Positions 18,142 through 28,075 of a stretch of DNA of 64,000 bases are shown here, piece after piece; within the stretch, counting starts at the first letter, position 1; each line of letters starts with the position of its first letter. The position numbers were made by a program, and so were the translations under genes. The notes under the pieces were generated by a model that had not been told where the DNA came from, made no database searches, and worked only from the letters and a program-made list of their open reading frames with translations. Source of the stretch: Pantoea sp. A4 (GTDB lineage Bacteria > Pseudomonadota > Gammaproteobacteria > Enterobacterales > Enterobacteriaceae); NCBI RefSeq assembly GCF_000295955.2, contig NZ_ALXE01000019.1, positions 248,001-312,000 on the forward strand, in the 5' to 3' direction.

Positions 18142-19397
18142 TAACGCTACCAAAAATTGCCATCACTAAGGCCGATATCAACCTGACAGACACCAGTGAC
18201 AGTAGCGAAGCGCAGGGCGGTGTGGCCGTGCTCCCCACGGATTTTGTCACTCAGCTAGGCAACCGCTTGCTCAGCCTGGTGAAACAGCAAGGCGCCTCTG
18301 CGCAATCGACGGATAGTGATGATAAAAACAGCGAAAGCGCCTCTCCTACAACGCAGTTAAACGCGTTGATGGGTGCGCTGCAGGACCCACAGACCCTTAG
18401 TGCACTGTTAAACCGGGAAAATATTAAAGACACGGCGAAATCCGCCGATGATACAGATAATTCTGAATCGCCTGGGTTGAGCACCAGTGAGATGCAGAGT
18501 GTGCAGGCGCTGATGGCGATGTTGCCTGGCACAGCAGCCCCCCCAGTAGAGACGCGCGCGGCAGAAGCTAGTGCAGTCGTCACTTCAGGGGCTTCACCTC
18601 TGGTGAGCAAGCTGGTGCAAAGCGAGCAGCAGCAAACCGCGAAAGAGAGCGGTGTAAGTCAGGAGACGCCTACCACCTCGCTGAGTGTAAAAAGCAGCGT
18701 CAGTCCGGATGACGTCAACAATACACCGGTGCGCAGTGATGCCGTCAACACGCTGACACCGACACAGAATAAAGATTTTCAGCAGACGCTGAATAACCTG
18801 GTGACTCAGAGCAGCAACGGCAATCAGGCCGTTAAAAGCAGTGACAGCAGTAACGATAGTCAGAGTACGGCAGTCACCTTTAGTGCGACCAACGTAGTGA
18901 GCCAGCCACTGGCCGCCGCCAGCAATAATACGCCAGCCACACCGACGTTAAATGCACAGCTAGGCAGCAATGAGTGGCAGCAAGCGCTGAGCCAACAGGT
19001 AGTGATGTACAGCCGCAATGGACAACAAAATGCGGAGCTGCGCCTGCACCCGGAAGATCTGGGTTCGATTCAGATCAGCCTGAAACTGGAGAACGATCAG
19101 GCGCAGTTAACAATGGTTTCCAGTCACAGCCACGTCAGGGCAGCACTGGAAGCGGCTCTACCGCAATTGCGTACGGCGTTAGCGGAGAGTGGTATCAACC
19201 TGGGGCAGAGCCAGGTCAGCAGTGACAGCTTCTCGCAAGGCCAGGGTTCCCCGCAACATCAGGAGGCCCGCCGCGATGGACAGCACGGCAGCTTCTCTCT
19301 GGCTCAGGAAAATGATAGTGCAACAACACCGATCGCCGTTCCTGCCTCACTTCAGGCCAGGGTTACCGGGACAGGTGCTGTTGATATCTTTGCCTGA
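18138..19397 (+). CDS. fliK: Flagellar hook-length control protein FliK
   Basis: 419 residues starting at a TTG that overlaps the fliJ stop (TTGA), an uncommon start codon supported by the coupling geometry. The N-terminal two thirds is Ser/Thr/Gln/Asp-rich and disordered, the exported ruler part. The C-terminal switch domain shows [20 protein letters not shown] and [20 protein letters not shown], the FliK_C signature, and ends GAVDIFA as in E. coli. FliK measures hook length and switches FlhB specificity to filament substrates. Last gene of the fliF operon. Confidence 0.95.
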   Translation: MITLPKIAITKADINLTDTSDSSEAQGGVAVLPTDFVTQLGNRLLSLVKQQGASAQSTDSDDKNSESASPTTQLNALMGALQDPQTLSALLNRENIKDTAKSADDTDNSESPGLSTSEMQSVQALMAMLPGTAAPPVETRAAEASAVVTSGASPLVSKLVQSEQQQTAKESGVSQETPTTSLSVKSSVSPDDVNNTPVRSDAVNTLTPTQNKDFQQTLNNLVTQSSNGNQAVKSSDSSNDSQSTAVTFSATNVVSQPLAAASNNTPATPTLNAQLGSNEWQQALSQQVVMYSRNGQQNAELRLHPEDLGSIQISLKLENDQAQLTMVSSHSHVRAALEAALPQLRTALAESGINLGQSQVSSDSFSQGQGSPQHQEARRDGQHGSFSLAQENDSATTPIAVPASLQARVTGTGAVDIFA

Positions 19398-19427
19398 CAG
19401 CGACAAACGCTGAAGGTAAGCGTAAAA

Positions 19428-19467
19428 CCCGTGTCTTTTCTTGCCATTGTTTGACTTAAGACACGGG
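19428..19467. promoter_or_regulatory. 10-bp inverted repeat between fliK and fliL
   Basis: CCCGTGTCTT (19428-19437) and AAGACACGGG (19458-19467) pair perfectly around a 20-nt loop. No T-run follows. It lies in the 129-bp gap before fliL and could be an mRNA hairpin stabilising one operon end, or an operator. Confidence 0.7.
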
Positions 19468-19526
19468 ATAATCTGTCCAGGCGAGCCGAAAAGCCCGCCC
19501 ATAATTCACAGGAAGTAACTGCAAAA

Positions 19527-20012
19527 ATGTCTGATAACGCGAAAGCTAAAGGCCGCAAACGTTCAATTTTAGTGCCGGTGTTACTGTTCGTCACCCTGGC
19601 CGCTTGCAGCGTAGCAGGCTATGCAGTCTGGCGAATGATGAATAAACCCGAGGGCGAAAAGTCGGCTGCTGCGAAAGTAGAACCGCCGGCCGCGCCGGTC
19701 TTTTTTGCACTTGATACATTTACGGTTAACCTGGTCAATCCCGATAACGATCCGGACCGCGTCTTGTATGTAGGCTTTACCCTGCGTCTACCGGATGAGG
19801 ACACCCGTCGTCGGCTGAATGACTATCTGCCCGAGGTGCGCAGCCGTTTGCTGCTGCTGCTTTCGCGCCAGAGTGCTGGTGCGCTGGCAACAGAGCAAGG
19901 AAAACAGGCATTGGTTGAACAGATCAAGCAGGTGCTGGCCCCCCCTCTGGTAACAGGTCAACCTCCGCAGGCGGTAAACGACGTACTGTTTACGGCCTTC
20001 ATTTTAAGGTGA
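19527..20012 (+). CDS. fliL: Flagellar basal body-associated protein FliL
   Basis: 161 residues with an N-terminal membrane anchor ([23 protein letters not shown]) and a periplasmic domain containing [15 protein letters not shown], the conserved FliL start. FliL surrounds and supports stator complexes at the motor. ATG is preceded by CAGGAAG. First gene of fliLMNOPQR; 4 bp before fliM. Confidence 0.96.
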   Translation: MSDNAKAKGRKRSILVPVLLFVTLAACSVAGYAVWRMMNKPEGEKSAAAKVEPPAAPVFFALDTFTVNLVNPDNDPDRVLYVGFTLRLPDEDTRRRLNDYLPEVRSRLLLLLSRQSAGALATEQGKQALVEQIKQVLAPPLVTGQPPQAVNDVLFTAFILR

Positions 20013-20016
20013 GTCA

Positions 20017-21024
20017 ATGGGCGATAGTATTCTCTCCCAGGCAGAGATTGACGCGTTGCTCAATGGCGACAGCGACAGCGCGGAAGTTGAAAAGAGTCAA
20101 AGTGGTCCCGAGGGCGATATCCGCCCTTACGATCCTAATACCCAGCGCCGTGTGGTGCGTGAACGCTTACAGGCGCTGGAGATTATTAATGAACGTTTTG
20201 CCCGACAGTTCCGTATGGCGCTGTTTAACCTGCTACGTCGCAGTCCGGACATCAGCGTTGGTGCAATTAAAATTCAGCCTTATCATGAATTTGCCCGCAA
20301 TTTGCCGGTGCCAACCAACCTGAATTTGATCCATCTGAACCCGCTGCGTGGCACCGCTCTGGTGGTGTTTTCCCCAAGCCTGGTGTTTATCGCGGTGGAC
20401 AACCTGTTTGGTGGCGATGGTCGCTTCCCGACCAAAGTTGAGGGGCGTGAGTTTACGCACACTGAGCAGCGGGTCATTCGCCGCATGTTGAAGCTGGCAC
20501 TGGAAACCTACAGCGAGGCCTGGAAAGCCATCTACCCGCTGGAAGTGGAATATGTGCGTTCAGAGATGCAGGTCAAATTCACCAATATCACCACTTCACC
20601 GAACGATATTGTGGTGAATACCCCGTTCCAGGTTGAGATCGGTAATCTGGTGGGTGAATTCAATATCTGTATTCCCTTCTCAATGATTGAACCGCTGCGC
20701 GAGCTACTGGTCAATCCGCCGCTGGAGAACTCCCGTCAGGAGGATAACCACTGGCGCGAAAATCTGGTGAAGCAGGTGCAGCACTCCGAACTGGAGCTGA
20801 TTGCCCACTTTGCTGATATTGCGCTCCGCCTGTCGCGCATTTTGCAGTTGAAACCGGGCGATGTTCTGCCCATCGATAAACCGGATCGCATTATCGCCCA
20901 CGTCGATGGCGTACCGGTACTGACCAGTCAATACGGCACCCTGAACGGCCAGTATGCGCTGCGTGTTGAGCACTTGATAAACCCGATTTTGAATTCGCTG
21001 AATGAGGAACAGCCCGATGAGTGA
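20017..21024 (+). CDS. fliM: Flagellar motor switch protein FliM
   Basis: 335 residues. The N-terminal GDSILSQAEIDALLNG segment is the CheY-P binding peptide. RPYDPNTQRRVVRERLQALE and the GGDGRFP segment of the middle domain follow, and the C-terminal SpoA domain interacts with FliN. FliM forms the C-ring and switches rotation. It overlaps fliN by 8 bp. Confidence 0.97.
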   Translation: MGDSILSQAEIDALLNGDSDSAEVEKSQSGPEGDIRPYDPNTQRRVVRERLQALEIINERFARQFRMALFNLLRRSPDISVGAIKIQPYHEFARNLPVPTNLNLIHLNPLRGTALVVFSPSLVFIAVDNLFGGDGRFPTKVEGREFTHTEQRVIRRMLKLALETYSEAWKAIYPLEVEYVRSEMQVKFTNITTSPNDIVVNTPFQVEIGNLVGEFNICIPFSMIEPLRELLVNPPLENSRQEDNHWRENLVKQVQHSELELIAHFADIALRLSRILQLKPGDVLPIDKPDRIIAHVDGVPVLTSQYGTLNGQYALRVEHLINPILNSLNEEQPDE

Positions 21025-21427
21025 GACTAACAAACCGTCCGAAGACGCCATCTCTGCGGACGATCTGTGGGCTGAAGCCATGAACGAGCAGGCGGCAACC
21101 GCACCTGCGGCATCACGCGATGGCGTGTTTAAATCGTTTGAGAGCAACGATCTTGCCAGCTCATTCCAGGATATCGATTTAATTATGGATATTCCGGTCA
21201 AGCTGACCGTGGAGTTGGGGCGCACCAAAATGACCATCAAAGAGCTGCTGCGCTTAACGCAAGGCTCGGTAGTGGCGTTGGATGGATTAGCCGGGGAACC
21301 GCTGGATATTCTGATCAATGGCTATCTGATTGCCCAGGGCGAAGTGGTGGTGGTGAATGATAAATACGGCGTGCGCATTACCGACATTATCACGCCATCT
21401 GAACGTATGCGTCGCCTGAGCCGTTAA
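21017..21427 (+). CDS. fliN: Flagellar motor switch protein FliN
   Basis: 136 residues from ATG 21017, overlapping the fliM stop; an upstream in-frame ATG at 21002 lies inside fliM and is less likely. The C-terminal SpoA domain is clear: LIMDIPVKLTVELGRTKM, GEPLDILINGYLIAQGEVVV, GVRITDIITPSERMRRL. FliN completes the C-ring and docks FliH. Confidence 0.97.
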   Translation: MSETNKPSEDAISADDLWAEAMNEQAATAPAASRDGVFKSFESNDLASSFQDIDLIMDIPVKLTVELGRTKMTIKELLRLTQGSVVALDGLAGEPLDILINGYLIAQGEVVVVNDKYGVRITDIITPSERMRRLSR

Positions 21428-21428
21428 G

Positions 21429-21824
21429 ATGAATCCACAATCACCCCTGCTCCATGCGACCAGTCACACAGAGCCCGTGGTTTCTACCGCCTCTGTTCTG
21501 ATGCAAATCGTCGGTGTTCTGGCGTTTATCATTTTACTGATTCTCGCCTGCGCCTGGCTGGCACGCCGTTCAGGGTTGGCAGCCCCGAAGGCGAGTAGCC
21601 ACAGCCTGAAGCTGGCTGGCAGTTTGCAGGTGGGTCAACGCGAGCGGGTGGTGATTGTCGAAACCGCAGATGCCCGCTTAGTGCTGGGGGTGACTGCGCA
21701 GCAGATCGCCCTGCTACATACGCTTCCCCCCGCAGAACCGGGCACCGATGCGGCTGCAACCAGCGCCACGCCGGATTTCCGTCAACTGCTGCAAACCTTC
21801 AAACGCCGTGGAAAAAAATCCTGA
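21429..21824 (+). CDS. fliO: Flagellar export protein FliO
   Basis: 131 residues with one transmembrane helix (about 25-45, [20 protein letters not shown]) and a small cytoplasmic domain ([36 protein letters not shown]). FliO helps assemble FliP in the export gate. Positioned one base after fliN and overlapping fliP by one base. Confidence 0.95.
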   Translation: MNPQSPLLHATSHTEPVVSTASVLMQIVGVLAFIILLILACAWLARRSGLAAPKASSHSLKLAGSLQVGQRERVVIVETADARLVLGVTAQQIALLHTLPPAEPGTDAAATSATPDFRQLLQTFKRRGKKS

Positions 21825-22558
21825 TGCGCCGATTTTCACTTCTTCTGCCCCTGCTATTTCTGCTGCCAGGTGCCGCGCAGGCTGAATTGCCAGGTTTGCT
21901 TAGCCATCCGCTGCCTGGTGGCGGCCAGAGTTGGTCACTGCCCGTACAGACTCTGGTCTTTATTACTTCACTGACCTTTATTCCAGCCGCACTGCTGATG
22001 ATGACCAGCTTCACCCGCATCATTATTGTCTTCGGCCTGCTGCGCAATGCGTTGGGTACCACTTCAGCCCCACCCAACCAGGTTTTGCTGGGATTAGCGC
22101 TGTTTTTAACCTTTTTTATTATGGCACCCACCTTCGATAAGATTTATCAGGATGCCTACCTGCCTTTCAGCCAGGATAAAATTGCCATGGATGTCGCCCT
22201 GGACAAAGGCGCACAACCGCTGCGTGAGTTCATGTTGCGCCAGACACGCGAGGCCGATTTGGCCCTGTTTGCCCGTTTAGCCAATACCCCGCCGATTCAG
22301 GGCCCGGAAGCGGTGCCAATGCGCATCTTGCTCCCCGCCTATGTGACCAGCGAGCTGAAAACCGCCTTTCAAATCGGGTTTACCGTGTTTATTCCCTTCC
22401 TGATTATCGACATGGTGGTTGCCAGCGTGCTGATGGCGCTGGGCATGATGATGGTGCCCCCTGCCACCATCTCACTGCCGTTTAAGCTGATGCTGTTTGT
22501 GCTGGTGGATGGCTGGCAACTGCTGATCAGCTCACTGGCGCAAAGTTTTTATTCTTAA
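21824..22558 (+). CDS. fliP: Flagellar export gate protein FliP
   Basis: 244 residues with a cleavable signal peptide ([20 protein letters not shown]), which is usual for FliP, followed by four membrane segments. [20 protein letters not shown] and [20 protein letters not shown] are family signatures. FliP forms the export gate pore with FliQ and FliR. Confidence 0.97.
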   Translation: MRRFSLLLPLLFLLPGAAQAELPGLLSHPLPGGGQSWSLPVQTLVFITSLTFIPAALLMMTSFTRIIIVFGLLRNALGTTSAPPNQVLLGLALFLTFFIMAPTFDKIYQDAYLPFSQDKIAMDVALDKGAQPLREFMLRQTREADLALFARLANTPPIQGPEAVPMRILLPAYVTSELKTAFQIGFTVFIPFLIIDMVVASVLMALGMMMVPPATISLPFKLMLFVLVDGWQLLISSLAQSFYS

Positions 22559-22577
22559 TCGCACAAGGCAGAACAAG

Positions 22578-22847
22578 ATGACACCTGAATCGGTAATGAT
22601 GATGGGGCAAGAAGCCATGAAGCTGGCCCTGATGTTGGCCGCCCCCTGCTTACTGGCGGCACTGGTCAGCGGTTTGACCATTAGCCTGCTCCAGGCGGCG
22701 ACCCAAATCAACGAACAGACGCTCTCCTTTATCCCCAAAATCCTTGCCGTCGCGGCCACGGGGGTCATTGCAGGGCCGTGGATGCTGGGTCTGCTGCTGG
22801 ATTACATGCGCAATTTGTTTACCAACCTGCCCTACATCATTGGCTGA
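22578..22847 (+). CDS. fliQ: Flagellar export gate protein FliQ
   Basis: 89 residues, two transmembrane helices, with the conserved [20 protein letters not shown] segment. It wraps the FliP-FliR core of the export gate. Stop and fliR start overlap (TGATG). Confidence 0.97.
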   Translation: MTPESVMMMGQEAMKLALMLAAPCLLAALVSGLTISLLQAATQINEQTLSFIPKILAVAATGVIAGPWMLGLLLDYMRNLFTNLPYIIG

Positions 22848-23632
22848 TGGTCACTTTAGACAGCGCCCAACTGGTACATTGGGTCAGCCAGTTTTTCTGG
22901 CCTCTTGCACGTATTCTGGCCCTGTTTGCCACAGCACCTTTATTCAGCGAAAAGAACATCAGTAATCGCGTAAAAATCGGCCTTGCGGTGATGGTTACCT
23001 GGCTACTGGCTCCGCTGCTCCCGGCGGTCAATACCACGCTGTTCTCTGCGGCTGGCTTCTGGGTGTTATTACAGCAAATTCTCATCGGGGTGGGCCTCGG
23101 CTGGACCATGCAGTTGGCTTTCGCCACGGTGCGGGCGGCAGGGGAAGTGATCGGCCTGCAAATGGGGCTCTCATTTGCCACCTTCTACGATCCCGGTAGC
23201 CGTGCCAGCATGCCGGTGGTGGCCCGACTGCTGGAAATCTTAGCCCTGCTGTTGTTCCTCTCCTTTGATGGACATCTGTGGTTAATTTCGCTGCTGGCTG
23301 ACAGTTTTCATATCCTGCCAATAAACGACACGCCCCTGAACGCCTCGGCGTTTATGGCATTAACCCAATCAGCGTCACTTATTTTTCTTAACGGTATGAT
23401 GCTGGCATTGCCCTTAATCGTCTTGCTACTCACGCTCAATCTGGTCCTTGGATTGTTAAACCGCGTTTCACCACAGCTCTCTATTTTCGCCATCGGTTTT
23501 CCCGTGACATTAACAGTAGGAATACTGACATTAGGGTTAATGATGCCGTTGCTCGCACCATTTTGTGAACATATTGTTAGCGAAGTGTTTGATTTAATCG
23601 CGCGATTCTTGCATCAGCTTGCGAATGACTAA
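22847..23632 (+). CDS. fliR: Flagellar export gate protein FliR
   Basis: 261 residues from ATG 22847, sharing one base with the fliQ stop; the frame extends upstream inside fliQ but the overlap start is standard. Six hydrophobic segments, with [20 protein letters not shown] and [20 protein letters not shown] typical of FliR. Last gene of the flagellar block; 620 bp without genes follow before rcsA. Confidence 0.97.
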   Translation: MVTLDSAQLVHWVSQFFWPLARILALFATAPLFSEKNISNRVKIGLAVMVTWLLAPLLPAVNTTLFSAAGFWVLLQQILIGVGLGWTMQLAFATVRAAGEVIGLQMGLSFATFYDPGSRASMPVVARLLEILALLLFLSFDGHLWLISLLADSFHILPINDTPLNASAFMALTQSASLIFLNGMMLALPLIVLLLTLNLVLGLLNRVSPQLSIFAIGFPVTLTVGILTLGLMMPLLAPFCEHIVSEVFDLIARFLHQLAND

Positions 23633-24252
23633 TCATTAGCCTTCTCATCACCTGTTTACGCCCAATAGTTAAGCGATCAAAATGTATCTGAGCATTTTTT
23701 GCACCATTTATAACTGAAAAAAGCTAAGGAAATTCTGATAAGTGCGATTAGGGAGTGAAAATTATTCTTATTAAAACGCGCTTCGCGTATTTTAGGTGTC
23801 GTGTTCAGTTAGCTGTAACTGCACATAATTTATGACAATTCCGGTAATAAACTGTTTTTCAGGTAAAAATCGGCCATAAGCGATTTTACTTGTCAGATAA
23901 ACATTTTTCCGGCATTGTCAACATTCGTTGAAACGTTACACTTTCGAGAAACAAATGCATTTAAGAATTGTCCTATCAGCAACTAACGAGTTATCAGCGA
24001 TAGTGGCAAGGGTTAAATCACAACGCATCTGTAGTAACACAGCGACCTCGGTTGTAAGGGGGTTGGTGACGTCTCAGCTCAATAATATGCTTAGCAAATT
24101 AGTGCATGGAAGTAGACTCCTCTCTTTGGGAATCTCTGTGTAACGATGCCAGGTTATAAAAAAATAAAAAGTATTTTTGAAATCTCTCTCGTACCACAAC
24201 GTGAAATTCATCGTTGATTTAAACGGATAACAAATTGGTGAGGGTCGCTAAC
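23633..24252 (+). promoter_or_regulatory. Long rcsA upstream region with possible RcsAB box
   Basis: About 620 bp, AT-rich, with no convincing gene. On the minus strand 23758-23770 reads TAAGAATAATTTT, which fits most positions of the RcsAB consensus (TRVGAAWAWTSYG), as expected for rcsA autoregulation. The stretch resembles long H-NS-silenced leaders seen upstream of rcsA in enterics. A 71-codon ORF at 23928 lacks coding character. Confidence 0.45.
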
Positions 24253-24891
24253 ATGCCAACAATTATTATGGATTCATGCAACTACACACGACTGGGGTTG
24301 ACGGATTATATGTCCTCGAAAGGGGTCAAAAAGAAAAACATATATTCAGTTAACGATATAGAACAGTTACAACAAAAGTGTGCTCAGCTTAAACCTGGTG
24401 TGGTCTTTATTAGCGAAGAGTGTTTTATCCATGAGGCTGATTCAAGCGATCGAATCAGACAGGTCATCATTCAGCATCCTGATACGCTTTTCTTTATTTT
24501 TATGGCGATCTCTAACATCCATTTTGAGGAATATCTCTACGTTCGTAAGAACCTGATTATTACATCAAAATCGATGAAGACATCGACACTGGATTCGCTG
24601 TTAACCACATATCTACAGAAGAAATTCAACCTTTCTTCACGGATCTCTTCTGGGCTGGATGTTCATCCGCTCACGTTGAGCCAGACAGAATCAAATATGT
24701 TGAAAATGTGGATGTCAGGACGCGACACCATTCAAATTTCCGAAGAGATGCAAATTAAGGCAAAAACCGTTTCTTCACATAAAGGTAATATTAAACGCAA
24801 AATTAAGACGCACAATAAACAGGTGATTTATCATGTGGTGCGTCTGACCGATAATGTCACCTCTGGTATTTACGTCAATGTAAGACCTTAA
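24253..24891 (+). CDS. rcsA: Capsule/exopolysaccharide regulator RcsA
   Basis: 212 residues from ATG 24253 ([20 protein letters not shown]). The GTG at 24235 is in frame but the family starts at this Met. The C-terminal LuxR-type helix-turn-helix contains [14 protein letters not shown] and [20 protein letters not shown], almost identical to E. coli and Pantoea RcsA. RcsA pairs with RcsB to activate capsule genes (stewartan/amylovoran/colanic acid) and repress motility; it is a Lon substrate. A strong terminator follows. Position next to the fli genes is as in E. coli. Confidence 0.97.
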   Translation: MPTIIMDSCNYTRLGLTDYMSSKGVKKKNIYSVNDIEQLQQKCAQLKPGVVFISEECFIHEADSSDRIRQVIIQHPDTLFFIFMAISNIHFEEYLYVRKNLIITSKSMKTSTLDSLLTTYLQKKFNLSSRISSGLDVHPLTLSQTESNMLKMWMSGRDTIQISEEMQIKAKTVSSHKGNIKRKIKTHNKQVIYHVVRLTDNVTSGIYVNVRP

Positions 24892-24901
24892 TCTCTGTTG
24901 T

Positions 24902-24932
24902 CCGGAGCCTGACTCAGGCTCCGGTTCATTTT
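24902..24932 (+). terminator. rcsA terminator
   Basis: CCGGAGCCTG-ACT-CAGGCTCCGG (24902-24924), a 10-bp perfect stem, followed by TTCATTTT. Ten bases after the rcsA stop. Confidence 0.85.
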
Positions 24933-24957
24933 GCTAGCCAGATCTCATTTCCCCCAC

Positions 24958-24984
24958 TAAGTATTTTCCCGCGGGTGCCGATGC
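24958..24984 (+). promoter_or_regulatory. FliA (sigma28)-type promoter of chemoreceptor gene
   Basis: TAAG at 24958-24961 and GCCGATGC at 24977-24984 are separated by exactly 15 bp, fitting the flagellar sigma28 pattern TAAA-N15-GCCGATAA. It lies 35 bp before the chemoreceptor start. Confidence 0.75.
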
Positions 24985-25018
24985 TTTCTCATACCACACT
25001 GCCTATGAGAGAGATAAC

Positions 25019-26719
25019 ATGCATACCGCTCCGCTTCATCCCCGAACCGATTCCCCACGTCGCTGGCAAAACCTGCGGATGGTTCCTCTTTTCACCCTTA
25101 TTTTCACCGGTATTTTACTGCTGTTTGCGCTGTGTATTAGCGTGGCCAGCTATTACCTTCATCAAAGCGATCAGGCCCTGAAAGACGCCACTGAAGAAAT
25201 TCAGGTGCGTATGGCCATTTCCAACAGTTCTAACCACCTGCGTACTGCTCGCCTGAACGTCATTCAGGCTGGCGCAGCAACACGCATTGGCGAGATGGAG
25301 ACATTCCGCAAGGATTTGGCCCGTACCCAACAGCGGATTCAGTTAGCGAAAGACGGGTTTTCGGCCTATCTCCACCGTCGGGTCAAAACCCCTGCCGATG
25401 CGGCACTCGATGCCGACCTTGAAACCCGCTTTAATGACTATGTGCAAAAGGGGTTGCAGCCAATGATCGAGTCGGCCCGTCAAGGGAGCTTTGAGGGCAT
25501 TGTTTCACAGGAGACTGACGTCACGCGCAAGCTGGATGATGCCTACAATGAAGTCCTGCTGAAAGTGATTCAAATCCGTACGCAGCGCGCAGATAACATT
25601 CGTCTTGAGGCAGAACAGCGTGCACGCACCGGTTTCATCTGTATGGGCGTCGCATTTGCTCTTGCTCTGGCATTAACGCTGCTAACTTTTGTTTTCTTGC
25701 GTCGGGTGATCATTACCCCACTGCGCCACGCGGTTAGCCATATCACCCTGATTGCACAAGGCGATCTCACCTCACCGGCGCAGCCACAAGGCCGCAATGA
25801 GATTGGCACACTGCAGACCCATCTGCAAAAGATGCAACATGCGCTGGCCACTACGGTCAGCGGTGTACGTGAAGGGGCCATGGCTATCTATCAAGGCTCG
25901 GGTGAAATCAGTGCCGGAAACACAGACCTCTCTTCCCGAACGGAACAGCAGGCTGCCGCGCTGGAGCAGACCGCCGCCAGCATGGAACAACTCACCGCAA
26001 CCGTGAAACAGAACGCAGAGAACGCCCATCATGCCAGTCAACTGGCGGCCGATGCCTCTGCCAAGGCACAGGATGGTGGCGAGTTGGTTGCCGGGGTCGT
26101 TACCACTATGGATAACATCTCCAGCAGTTCGAAAAAGATTGCCGAGATCACTAATGTGATTAACAGCATTGCCTTCCAGACCAACATTCTGGCACTGAAT
26201 GCCGCCGTTGAAGCGGCCCGTGCGGGTGAGCAGGGACGCGGTTTTGCCGTGGTCGCCAGTGAAGTGCGTAACCTGGCACAGCGCAGTGCTCAGGCCGCCA
26301 AGGAGATTGATGGCCTGATTGCAGAATCCGTCGCGTTGATCGGTGAAGGATCGCAACAGGTTGGCAGTGCGGGTGGCACCATGCACGAGATTGTCACCGC
26401 CGTGCGCCGCGTGACCGATATCATGGCTGAAATTGCCGCCGCTTCAGATGAACAGAGCCGGGGTATTCAACAGGTGAGTTTAGCGGTGACTGAAATGGAT
26501 AATGTTACCCAGCAAAATGCTTCGCTGGTTGAGCAGGCTTCTGCCGCTGCCGCCGCGCTGGAAGAGCAAGCGGGTCGTCTGACTCAATCTGTGGCGGCAT
26601 TCCGCCTCGACAGCCACAGTGGAATCAGCGCTCCCGCCGCCATGCCGGTGGCCGCGATTGCACGGCCCACCCGACTTGCGGCAGTGACGTCAGATAACAG
26701 CCACTGGGAAACCTTTTGA
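25019..26719 (+). CDS. Methyl-accepting chemotaxis protein (Tsr/Tar-like)
   Basis: 566 residues. Transmembrane helices near 21-46 and 202-226 flank a periplasmic four-helix ligand-binding domain of the Tar type ([14 protein letters not shown]). A HAMP domain (about 226-280) leads to the cytoplasmic signalling bundle with the conserved hairpin tip [20 protein letters not shown] and [20 protein letters not shown]. It ends HWETF, a variant of the NWETF pentapeptide that tethers CheR and CheB, so it is probably a major receptor. The ligand cannot be read from sequence. It stands alone, with a FliA promoter at 24958-24984 and ribosome site GAGAG before ATG 25019. Confidence 0.95.
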   Translation: MHTAPLHPRTDSPRRWQNLRMVPLFTLIFTGILLLFALCISVASYYLHQSDQALKDATEEIQVRMAISNSSNHLRTARLNVIQAGAATRIGEMETFRKDLARTQQRIQLAKDGFSAYLHRRVKTPADAALDADLETRFNDYVQKGLQPMIESARQGSFEGIVSQETDVTRKLDDAYNEVLLKVIQIRTQRADNIRLEAEQRARTGFICMGVAFALALALTLLTFVFLRRVIITPLRHAVSHITLIAQGDLTSPAQPQGRNEIGTLQTHLQKMQHALATTVSGVREGAMAIYQGSGEISAGNTDLSSRTEQQAAALEQTAASMEQLTATVKQNAENAHHASQLAADASAKAQDGGELVAGVVTTMDNISSSSKKIAEITNVINSIAFQTNILALNAAVEAARAGEQGRGFAVVASEVRNLAQRSAQAAKEIDGLIAESVALIGEGSQQVGSAGGTMHEIVTAVRRVTDIMAEIAAASDEQSRGIQQVSLAVTEMDNVTQQNASLVEQASAAAAALEEQAGRLTQSVAAFRLDSHSGISAPAAMPVAAIARPTRLAAVTSDNSHWETF

Positions 26720-27244
26720 TTCTGGCGGGCGCTCACCCTCCCGCTCTGGCTTTTCACTTTCTTAACATTTCCCGTTGAGACTTTTAGCGCTGTAATTTCT
26801 TACACTTCTCTCACTGCACCAACCCCAAAGGCGCAGTCAACCTAAAAGTAACAAGGATTTTTGCCCGCGCAGCGCGGGCTTTTTTTTATCCCGCATTTAA
26901 CTCTTCCTCTTACCGCCAGCGAAAACATTCACCGAACGCCAGCGCCCATAAAAAAACCCGACACGCTGGCCGGGTTAAAAAGACACAAAATTTCGTTACA
27001 CCAGGGAATTCACTAACAGTTCACAAAATGAACTCCCCTGCCGCTCAAGACAAGTCTTAATCTTCATTTGCAGCATAAAAATGTGATCAACACTGCAATA
27101 TCTGGCTACAGAAACAGCGCCCCGTCGTGATTTTATCTGTCGTAAACTCAGGTTAAATCCCTCCGCTGACGAGAGCCGTCATAAAAGCGGTCTATACTGT
27201 TGAAATCACAGGATCATAGCCACGTAACCGCAAGGAGCTGAGCA
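26720..27244 (+). other. Intergenic region with two terminator-like hairpins and a promoter candidate
   Basis: 525 bp without a gene. GCCCGCGC-A-GCGCGGGC (26863-26879) followed by eight T's is a strong plus-strand terminator, 140 bp after the chemoreceptor stop; the AT-rich sequence before it could be an sRNA. This is the position where E. coli has dsrA, but I see no DsrA similarity. A second hairpin (AACCCG...CGGGTT, 26955-26976) has A's before it, so it would act on the minus strand. CTATACT at 27192-27198 is a possible RpoS-type -10 for the next operon. Confidence 0.6.
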
Positions 27245-28045
27245 ATGATTGACCGGCAACACCCCTTGTTGATTGTCACTGACCTGGATGGATCGCTGCT
27301 CGACCACCACAGCTACCGCTGGGATGCCGCGCAGCCCTGGCTGGAGCGCTTGCGCCAGCAGTTGATCCCCCTGGTTATCTGTTCCAGTAAAACAGCCGCA
27401 GAGATTGTTCCGTTACAGAAGCAGCTCGGGCTGTCAGGCAGTCCGTTTATTGCGGAAAACGGTGCAGTGCTGCAACTGAACAGTGAGCAACGCCTGCAAC
27501 CCAACAGCACGTCGCCCAGCTATTCCGCCTTGTGTCAGCAGATCACCCACTTGCAGGCACAGTTTCACTTCACCCCTTTCCACCAATTGAGTGATGTGGA
27601 AGTCAGCGCGGTGAGTGGGCTCACTTTGGCCCAGGCGGAGCTGGCACGTCGGCGTGAAGCTTCTGAAGTGCTGATTTGGCGCGACAGCGAGGATGCGTTT
27701 GCCGCGTTCCGACAGCAACTGGCCGCACAAAATTTGTCGTTGCTACAAGGCGGGCGTTTCTGGCACATATTGCCAGCTGATTGCAGTAAGCAAGCGGCGC
27801 TGGCCCAGCTCCTCACCACGCTCTGTGCGACGGCGGGCGGAAAATTGACCACCATTGGGCTGGGTGATGGCCCCAATGATGCCTCGATGTTAGACAGCGT
27901 TGACTACGCCGTGGTGATCAAAGGCTACAGTAAACAGCCGGTTGAGCTACACCGCACGGATAAAGACAACATCTACTTTACTGCGCACTACGGCCCTGAA
28001 GGGTGGAGCGAAGGAATGGACTACTTTCTGACGCCAGACACCTAA
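27245..28045 (+). CDS. yedP: Mannosyl/glucosyl-3-phosphoglycerate phosphatase, YedP/MpgP family
   Basis: 266 residues, HAD superfamily with Cof-type cap. Catalytic motif I is TDLDGSLLD near residue 12; ICSSKTAAEI is motif II; TTIGLGDGPNDASMLDSVDY carries the motif III/IV acidic residues. SPFIAENGAVL is typical of MpgP/YedP. Enzymes of this family dephosphorylate mannosyl- or glucosyl-3-phosphoglycerate. In E. coli yedP is an orphan, but here it is followed 30 bp downstream by a GpgS-like synthase, so both steps of a glycosylglycerate route are present. AAGGAGCTGAGCA precedes ATG. A possible RpoS-type promoter lies at 27192. Confidence 0.85.
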   Translation: MIDRQHPLLIVTDLDGSLLDHHSYRWDAAQPWLERLRQQLIPLVICSSKTAAEIVPLQKQLGLSGSPFIAENGAVLQLNSEQRLQPNSTSPSYSALCQQITHLQAQFHFTPFHQLSDVEVSAVSGLTLAQAELARRREASEVLIWRDSEDAFAAFRQQLAAQNLSLLQGGRFWHILPADCSKQAALAQLLTTLCATAGGKLTTIGLGDGPNDASMLDSVDYAVVIKGYSKQPVELHRTDKDNIYFTAHYGPEGWSEGMDYFLTPDT

Positions 28046-28075
28046 TCCCTGACCGCTAACCAGAAGGATGATGCG

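Noticed and set aside
23928..24143. 71-codon ORF upstream of rcsA
   Set aside because: Composition and lack of ribosome site suggest chance; it lies in the rcsA leader.
26790..26888. DsrA sRNA homologue at the E. coli dsrA position
   Set aside because: A terminator is present but the sequence does not resemble DsrA.
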